The notes beneath the pieces were generated by a model, which saw only the letters and a list, made by a program, of their open reading frames with translations, was not told the origin of the DNA and searched no databases. From an uncultured Clostridia bacterium (GTDB lineage Bacteria; Bacillota; Clostridia; Christensenellales; Borkfalkiaceae): a stretch of 10,088 nt of DNA. The stretch lies in the NCBI GenBank assembly GCA_947629605.1, contig CANREK010000036.1, positions 1 through 10,088 of the forward strand, in the 5' to 3' direction. Position 1 is the first letter of the stretch; each line of letters opens with the position of its first letter. Below, piece after piece: positions 5,278-10,088 of this stretch. The translations under genes were made by a program, and so were the position numbers.

Positions 5278-7578
5278 ATGAAACGTCTTGTCCGGGAATA
5301 CCAATTCTCTCCCGAACAACTGAATACCGTGAAAGAGCTTGCCGCAAGGCTCTCTCTCACCGAGACGACCGCCTCGCTCCTCTTTGCCCGCGGCATGGAC
5401 ACCGAGGAGAAGATGCTCTCCTTTCTCTCTCCGGGGAAGGAGCACTTCCTCTCGCCCTTTTTGATGCAGGGCATGCGGGAGGCGGTCTCTCTCATCACGC
5501 GGGCGAGGGACGAGGGTTGGAACGTGGCGATCTTCGGCGACTACGACGCGGACGGCATCGGCGCCTGCGCGATTCTTTCGCGTGCGCTCAGGGCATTCGG
5601 CATCGAACCCTATCTCTATGTCCCCGAGCGGGCGGACGGGTACGGCCTCAGCGTGGGCGCCGTCGATCGCATCTTTGACGAATTCCTGCCCGACCTCTTC
5701 ATCACCGTCGACTGCGGGATCTCGGGCGCAGACGTCGTGGAATACATCAAGGAGCAGGGCGCCTACGTCATCGTCACCGACCACCACGAGCTCCCCGAAC
5801 GCCTTCCCGACTGCATCGTCGTCAACCCCAAACTGCACGACGATTACCCTTACGACAACCTCTGCGGCGCGGGCGTTGCCTTCAAGCTCGCCTGTGCGCT
5901 CCTCGGAGAGAAGGCATATGCCTATTTGGACTTTGCGGCGCTCTCCACCGTGGCGGACAGCGTGCCGCTCCTCGGCGAGAACCGCGACATCGTGGCGGAA
6001 GGGCTCAAACTCGTGCGCAAGAGCCCCCGCCCCGCCTTTGAGGCGCTCATGCAGAAGTCGGCGGAGGAGGCCACGGCGCAGACGTTCGCCTTCACCCTCG
6101 CCCCGCGCATCAACGCCGCGGGAAGGATGGGGGACGCCCGTGCGGCGCTCCGCCTCTTCACGACGCAAGAGGAGGAAGAGATCCCTCTCCTTGCCGAAAA
6201 ACTCAACTTATATAACGCCGAACGCCAGCGCTGCTGTGACGAACTCTATGCGCAGGTGTCGGCTTCGGCACGAAAAGAGGGGGCGTACGGCAACGTCATC
6301 ATGCTTGCGGGCGAAGATTGGAACGCCGGCTTTGTCGGCATCGTCGCCGCCCGCGTCGTCGAGGAATTCTCCCGCCCCGCGCCCCTCTTCGTCAAGAACG
6401 GAGACACCCTCAAAGGCAGTGCGAGGAGCATCGAATCGGTCAACATCTTCGAGGCGCTCAAAGCGTGCTCGGAGTACATCGAGGAATTCGGCGGCCACGC
6501 ACAGGCGGCGGGCATCAACGTCAAAGAGGAGAATTTCGAAAAGCTCAAACATGCGCTCAATGAGTACATCGGCACGCACTATACGCGGGAGGAGTTCGAA
6601 CCCGTTCTGCCCATCTGCGAGGCGGGGGAGGATCCCCAGCGTCTCGCCCGCGAGATCGAGCGCCTCGAACCCTTCGGCATCGGCAACAAGAGGCCTCTCT
6701 TTGCCATACGGGCGGGAAAGGTGGACGCAAGCCCCGTCAAGGCGGCCTCGCCGCACATCTCTTTCCCCTTGGGCGGGCTCTCGTTCATGTACTTCGGCGG
6801 CGTCAAGGACTTAAAACTTCTGCGCAGTGACATCCGCAAGACCATTGTGTTTGAATATAATCTATCGGTGTTCCGCGGCAGGGAATACTTAAAGGGGTTT
6901 GTCCGCGCCGTCTCTTCGGACGGAATGAGCGGAAAACAGGTCGAGCTCGACGCCTTCGAGGCCCAGCTCCGCACCCTCGGCCTTCCCCCCGACGGCGAGA
7001 AGATGACGACGGAGGCGCTCAACGCACTGCTTTCCGAGAAGTTGAACAGCTGTCCCTACGGGCTCGCGGCGGTCTGCTTCTCCCGCAGGACGCTCGCCGC
7101 CTTCCCCGTGTTACAGGGATTGCCCGTCGACGTGTTCCGCCTCTCCTCCGCCGACGTCGGCAACGTCGTCTTGTATGCGCCCGAGGAGGGGGTCGATCTC
7201 TCCTCGTATCGCGACATCGTCTTTTTGGATGCGCCCGCGGGCGTCTCGTGCGTCACGGGAGGGGCAAAACTGTACTATAACTGCGAAATTTGCGGGTATG
7301 AAGCGCTCAAAAACAGCAACGTGGAGCGGGAAGAGCTCTTAAAGATCTTCGCCGCGGTCAAGGCGGGGAATTTGAGGGGCGACACGCTCGCAGAGGCCGC
7401 ATCTTCCTGCCGCGGGCTGGGATTCGGGGAGGAACAGCTTCTCTTTGCGCTCACCGTGTTCGAACAGCTCGGGCTCATCGTGCTCGACGGCGGCGCCGTG
7501 CGCACCGTCAGAGGGGAGAGAAAGGACCTCAACGATTCATCCATCTATACGGCAGCAGTTCGCATGAAGGGGGAGTAA
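5278..7578 (+). CDS. recJ: RecJ single-stranded-DNA-specific 5'-3' exonuclease
   Basis: RecJ degrades single-stranded DNA 5' to 3' in recombination, mismatch and base-excision repair. The 766-residue product has all the DHH-phosphoesterase motifs: FGDYDADGIGA (86-96), VDCGI (144-148), TDHHE (167-171), NPK (183-185) and DFAALSTVADSVPL (218-231). After these come APRINAAGRMGDA (275-287), WNAGFVGIVAARV (348-360), GSARSIES (380-387) and the DHHA1 signature GGHAQAAG (405-412). LEPFGIGNKRPLF (463-475) leads into the OB-fold region. A C-terminal domain of about 200 residues (565-766) ending 'LNDSSIYTA' resembles the Firmicutes RecJ_C extension; the length is close to the B. subtilis enzyme. The start at 5278 is the only ATG, GTG or TTG in frame after the secF stop and gives a family-like N-terminus, but it lacks a Shine-Dalgarno. 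Confidence 0.97.
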   Translation: MKRLVREYQFSPEQLNTVKELAARLSLTETTASLLFARGMDTEEKMLSFLSPGKEHFLSPFLMQGMREAVSLITRARDEGWNVAIFGDYDADGIGACAILSRALRAFGIEPYLYVPERADGYGLSVGAVDRIFDEFLPDLFITVDCGISGADVVEYIKEQGAYVIVTDHHELPERLPDCIVVNPKLHDDYPYDNLCGAGVAFKLACALLGEKAYAYLDFAALSTVADSVPLLGENRDIVAEGLKLVRKSPRPAFEALMQKSAEEATAQTFAFTLAPRINAAGRMGDARAALRLFTTQEEEEIPLLAEKLNLYNAERQRCCDELYAQVSASARKEGAYGNVIMLAGEDWNAGFVGIVAARVVEEFSRPAPLFVKNGDTLKGSARSIESVNIFEALKACSEYIEEFGGHAQAAGINVKEENFEKLKHALNEYIGTHYTREEFEPVLPICEAGEDPQRLAREIERLEPFGIGNKRPLFAIRAGKVDASPVKAASPHISFPLGGLSFMYFGGVKDLKLLRSDIRKTIVFEYNLSVFRGREYLKGFVRAVSSDGMSGKQVELDAFEAQLRTLGLPPDGEKMTTEALNALLSEKLNSCPYGLAAVCFSRRTLAAFPVLQGLPVDVFRLSSADVGNVVLYAPEEGVDLSSYRDIVFLDAPAGVSCVTGGAKLYYNCEICGYEALKNSNVEREELLKIFAAVKAGNLRGDTLAEAASSCRGLGFGEEQLLFALTVFEQLGLIVLDGGAVRTVRGERKDLNDSSIYTAAVRMKGE

Positions 7579-7579
7579 T

Positions 7580-9709
7580 ATGGAACCCATCCTCATGAAA
7601 ATCTACGAATATTACAGCGGAGAGGACAGAGAGATGTTGCTCCGCGCCTTTACGTTTGCCTCCAACGCCCACAAGGACCAGAAGCGGGCGTCGGGGGAGC
7701 CCTACTTCATCCACCCCTGCGCCGTTGCAGAGATCTTAGTGGACCTCGGGCTCGACGCCGCGACCATTGCGGGGGCGCTTCTGCATGATGTCATCGAGGA
7801 CACGCCCGCGACCGAAGAGGACATCCGCCGCGAATTCGGCGAGGAGGTCCTGACGCTCGTGTCGGGCGTCACCAAGCTCGACAAGATCGTCTTTAAGTCG
7901 CAGGAAGAGGAGGAAGCCGAGAACTTCCGCAAGATCTTCATCGCGATGGCCAAGGACATCCGCGTCATCATCATCAAGCTCGCCGACCGTCTCCACAACA
8001 TGCGCTCGCTCAACTTCCTCTCCAAGGATCGCCAGCAGAAGATGGCGCAGGAGACGCTCGATATCTATGCGCCCATTGCGGGGAGGCTGGGTATCAGTCA
8101 GGTGAAGTGCGAGCTCGAAGATCTCTGCCTCAAATATTTGGACCCCGAGGCGTTTGAATTCCTCGTGGAGAACATTCATCAAAAACTCGAAGAGCGCAAC
8201 CGCTTTGTGGACTTCGTCGTCGAGGAGATCAACGCCATCTTGCAGGAATCGAACATCTCGGGCGAGGTGTTCGGCCGCCCCAAGCACTTCTATTCCATCT
8301 ATAAAAAGATGAAAACCAAGGGCAGGACGCTCGACCAGATCTACGACCTCACGGCGCTGCGCGTCATCGTGGGGACGGTGGACGAGTGCTACGAGGTCAT
8401 GGGCAAGATCCACATGAAGTGGAAGCCCGTGCCGGGGCGCATCAAGGACTATATCGCGACGCCCAAGCCCAACATGTATCAATCACTGCACACGACGGTC
8501 GTCACCAACTTCGGCCAGCCCTTTGAGATCCAGATCCGCACCGAGGAGATGCACCGCACGGCGGAATACGGTATCGCCGCGCATTGGAAATATAAGGAAC
8601 ACCGCGACAACGAGACGTCGCTCGACCAGCGCATCTCGTGGATCCGCGAGATGATGGACTTGCAGGGGGGATTCCGCGACTCCAAGGAATTCATGAACAG
8701 CGTCAAGGAAGAGCTCTATTCCAACGAGCTCCTCGTGTTCACCCCGCACAGTAAGGTCATTTCTCTGCCCGAAAAGGCCACGCCCGTGGACTTTGCCTAT
8801 GCCATCCACTCCGAGGTCGGCAACCGCTGTACGGGCGCCAAGGTCAACGGCAAGATCGTGCCGCTCGATTCCACCTTGGAGCTCGGCGACGTCGTGGAGA
8901 TCATCACGTCTCCGACGAGCAAGGGCCCCTCGCGCGATTGGCTCAAATTCGTCAAATCTCCCTCGGCGCGGGCGAAGATCAAGTACTTTTTCCGCAAGGC
9001 GATGCGGGAGGACAACATCAAGCTCGGCAGGACCATGCTTGAAGATTTTGCAAAGCGCAAGGGGTATCAACTTTCGGAAATTCTCACCCCCGACAGCTTC
9101 AAAAAGATCTCCGAGAAGTTCTCCTTCGACACGCAGGATGAAATGTTCTCGGCCATCGGCTTCGGCGCCGTCTCCACGTCGCAGATCTATTTTAAGCTCG
9201 TCGATTACTTCCGCAAAGAGGTGCCGCTGCCCGTCTTACAGCCCTTTAAGGAGAGGAATGCCAAGGGCACGGTCACGATCAAGGGCATGACGGGGCTCCT
9301 CGTCTCCTTTGCGGGGTGCTGTTCTCCCGTGCCCGGGGACGACATCGTCGGCTATGTCACGCGCGGCAGAGGGGTCGTCGTGCACAGACGGGACTGCCCC
9401 AATCTCAAAAATGCCGAAGAGGACAGACTGCAACCCGCCGAATGGACGGGGGAAGGCGTCACGGATGCAAGATTCAAGGCAGGGCTCGTCGTCACGGCGG
9501 AAGATCAGGGCGCGGCGCTTGCGTCGATCTCCACCGTGCTTGCGGATATGAAGCTCACGCTCACCTCCATCAACGGCCGCTACGACAAGAACGGCGCCGC
9601 CATCGTCGAGGTGACGGTATCCCTGTTGAACAAGCAGGACATCGAAGTGCTCATCAACCGCCTCTCCTCACGGGATAAAATTATAAGCGTGAGAAGAATG
9701 TCGAATTGA
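7580..9709 (+). CDS. rel: Bifunctional (p)ppGpp synthetase/hydrolase (Rel)
   Basis: This 709-residue long RelA/SpoT homologue makes and degrades the alarmone (p)ppGpp. The HD hydrolase domain has its metal ligands H45, H69, D70 and D136 (contexts YFIHP, LLHDVIED, KLADRLHN), spaced exactly as in the S. equisimilis enzyme with an offset of 8, plus E73-D74. The synthetase domain (about 230-345) has GRPKHFYSIYKKM (232-244), YDLTALR (255-261), EIQIRT (316-321) and the basic RxKD motif R287-I-K-D290 typical of bifunctional Rel rather than synthetase-only RelA. A TGS domain (384-443), a zinc-finger/RIS region with C580-C581 and C606, and an ACT domain (about 635-709) complete the usual order. Both catalytic halves appear intact. 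It starts 1 nt after the recJ stop, with GGGAG (7571-7575) overlapping the recJ end, so it is probably cotranscribed and coupled with recJ. Confidence 0.98.
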   Translation: MEPILMKIYEYYSGEDREMLLRAFTFASNAHKDQKRASGEPYFIHPCAVAEILVDLGLDAATIAGALLHDVIEDTPATEEDIRREFGEEVLTLVSGVTKLDKIVFKSQEEEEAENFRKIFIAMAKDIRVIIIKLADRLHNMRSLNFLSKDRQQKMAQETLDIYAPIAGRLGISQVKCELEDLCLKYLDPEAFEFLVENIHQKLEERNRFVDFVVEEINAILQESNISGEVFGRPKHFYSIYKKMKTKGRTLDQIYDLTALRVIVGTVDECYEVMGKIHMKWKPVPGRIKDYIATPKPNMYQSLHTTVVTNFGQPFEIQIRTEEMHRTAEYGIAAHWKYKEHRDNETSLDQRISWIREMMDLQGGFRDSKEFMNSVKEELYSNELLVFTPHSKVISLPEKATPVDFAYAIHSEVGNRCTGAKVNGKIVPLDSTLELGDVVEIITSPTSKGPSRDWLKFVKSPSARAKIKYFFRKAMREDNIKLGRTMLEDFAKRKGYQLSEILTPDSFKKISEKFSFDTQDEMFSAIGFGAVSTSQIYFKLVDYFRKEVPLPVLQPFKERNAKGTVTIKGMTGLLVSFAGCCSPVPGDDIVGYVTRGRGVVVHRRDCPNLKNAEEDRLQPAEWTGEGVTDARFKAGLVVTAEDQGAALASISTVLADMKLTLTSINGRYDKNGAAIVEVTVSLLNKQDIEVLINRLSSRDKIISVRRMSN

Positions 9710-9729
9710 CATTTCGAACATTTCTTTGC

Positions 9730-9743
9730 TTGCCGCGCGGCAA
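9730..9743. repeat. 14-bp perfect palindrome downstream of rel
   Basis: TTGCCGCGCGGCAA is a perfect palindrome 21 nt after the rel stop. It is not followed by a T-run on the plus strand (AAAAC follows), so it does not look like a terminator for rel. No better terminator is visible before it. Confidence 0.5.
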
Positions 9744-9756
9744 AACAGAGGCCGAC

Positions 9757-9796
9757 CCGCGCGTCATCCTGAGCGTAGTCGAAGGATCTCGCGCGG
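9757..9796. repeat. Dispersed 'CCTGAGCGTAGTCGAAGG' repeat element with flanking stem
   Basis: The core GTCATCCTGAGCGTAGTCGA followed by AGGATC is a motif familiar from many bacterial genomes, where it is dispersed between genes; translated on the minus strand it gives spurious FDYAQDD and PSTTLRMT peptides. Here it can form a hairpin: a 7-bp outer stem (CCGCGCG 9757-9763 with CGCGCGG 9790-9796), a 2-nt mismatch, then ATCCT (9766-9770) with AGGAT (9783-9787). Recognition of the motif is from memory; the inverted repeat is seen directly. Confidence 0.75.
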
Positions 9797-9950
9797 CTTC
9801 GTAAAGAAACTGTTCGAGCGAAAGTGCTTTGTTCATCAATCGGGTTGGTCTCGGAAGCGTTATATGCAAGGACATTAAGGTTCCCGTAGGGTACCAAATA
9901 GGGTGCGCTTAGGCAGGGAGACCCTGCCACGCGCAGTAATTGGGAATGAC
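9797..9950. other. Non-coding stretch with two hairpins, no gene seen
   Basis: No reading frame here has a ribosome binding site or recognisable protein. Two structures stand out. GGT-T-CCC (9879-9885) pairs with GGG-T-ACC (9889-9895) across one T-T mismatch. GGCAGGG (9912-9918) pairs with CCCTGCC (9922-9928), extended by TGCGC (9904-9908) with GCGCA (9931-9935). Neither has a T-run. The stretch may be the body of a larger repeat that begins with the element at 9757 and ends near GGGAATGAC (9942-9950), which is roughly inverted relative to GTCATCC (9763-9769). It does not fold as a tRNA. Confidence 0.4.
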
Positions 9951-9997
9951 ACCCCCTCACCCGCTGCGCGGGAGCTCCCCCTCGAGGGGGAGCCAAG
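9951..9997. repeat. GC-rich palindromic repeat unit
   Basis: Two adjacent hairpins are present: CCCGC (9960-9964) with GCGGG (9968-9972), then the perfect 20-bp palindrome GCTCCCCCTCGAGGGGGAGC (9974-9993). The combination of an ACCCCCTCACCCGC start, a CTGCGCGG hairpin and a CCCTCGAGGG palindrome resembles REP-like dispersed intergenic repeats I have seen in clostridial genomes. That resemblance is from memory and unchecked. Confidence 0.6.
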
Positions 9998-10018
9998 ACT
10001 TGCCCACCCCTTTGAGGG

Positions 10019-10068
10019 AAGAATTTTGCATTCTGCTAAGAGTTGATAACTCTTAGCGCAAAATTCTT
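10019..10068. repeat. Long A/T-rich hairpin at the right edge
   Basis: An 11-bp outer stem (10019-10029 with 10058-10068) and a 10-bp inner stem (GCTAAGAGTT 10035-10044 with AACTCTTAGC 10048-10057) are perfectly paired. They are separated only by a 5-nt bulge (10030-10034) on one side and closed by a GAT loop. TTGCCCA occurs on both sides (10000-10006 and 10076-10082). With 21 bp paired and a composition unlike the surrounding GC-rich DNA, it looks like a mobile or REP/MITE-like repeat. The element may continue past the window. Confidence 0.6.
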
Positions 10069-10088
10069 ATAGCATTTGCCCATATGCA

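Noticed and set aside
4247..6168. Two further long minus-strand open frames opposite secF and recJ
   Set aside because: Same reasoning: secF topology and the intact DHH motifs of RecJ are on the plus strand, and the minus frames have no supporting ribosome binding site or motifs.
6319..6357. RecJ reads W-N-A-G where many homologues read W-H-x-G
   Set aside because: Asn at this position is, as far as I recall, a common variant among Firmicutes RecJ proteins, and all metal-binding DHH residues are present.
9797..9950. Possible tRNA or other structured RNA in the tail
   Set aside because: The hairpins do not assemble into a cloverleaf, and no T-loop, anticodon arm or known RNA family motif is visible.
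9580..9996. Minus-strand open frame of 138 codons over the end of rel and the repeat tail
   Set aside because: Its translation contains FDYAQDD, the tell-tale product of the dispersed repeat read as protein. There is no ribosome binding site and it overlaps rel.
1..10088. CRISPR array, insertion sequence with transposase, or prophage genes
   Set aside because: No regularly spaced repeats, no transposase or integrase motifs and no phage proteins are present. The only repeat-like DNA is the non-coding tail after rel.

Overview
The window looks like chromosomal core sequence from a GC-rich member of the Clostridia (Firmicutes), most likely an uncultured gut lineage; a placement near Christensenellales is only an impression. 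The evidence is the gene order yajC, TIGR04086-type membrane gene, SCIFF peptide, SCIFF maturase, secD, secF, recJ, rel. This is a recurring clostridial neighbourhood, and the SCIFF pair itself is a clostridial hallmark. All eight genes are on the plus strand.

Layout. Positions 28-1054 hold yajC and a small four-helix membrane protein, separated by a hairpin with a T-run. Positions 1063-1324 form what looks like a self-contained transcription unit for the 51-residue SCIFF precursor, with a consensus sigma-A promoter at one end and an intrinsic terminator at the other. The radical SAM maturase (1332-2627) starts 7 nt after that terminator and has no visible Shine-Dalgarno. A second strong promoter at 2659-2687 drives secD and secF, which overlap by 8 nt. 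recJ (5278-7578) follows a further GC-rich hairpin, and rel (7580-9709) starts 1 nt after the recJ stop. The last 379 bases (9710-10088) contain no credible gene. They hold a chain of hairpins and palindromes, including the widespread 'CCTGAGCGTAGTCGAAGG' repeat motif and a long A/T-rich hairpin at the right edge.

How the genes work together. YajC, SecD and SecF are auxiliary parts of the Sec translocase. The SCIFF precursor and its maturase make a thioether-crosslinked ranthipeptide of unresolved function, and the pair is embedded between the Sec accessory genes. RecJ (single-strand exonuclease) and Rel ((p)ppGpp synthetase/hydrolase) are housekeeping repair and stringent-response proteins.

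Most notable observations. (1) Terminator-like hairpins sit directly in front of three start codons (674, 1332, 5278); one embeds the Shine-Dalgarno in the stem and two precede starts without one. (2) By eye, SecD and SecF both lack the membrane aspartates regarded as essential for proton-driven SecDF function. (3) YajC has unusually long N- and C-terminal extensions. (4) A repeat-rich tail follows rel. I see no clear new multi-gene system; the SCIFF and degenerate SecDF block is the closest candidate.
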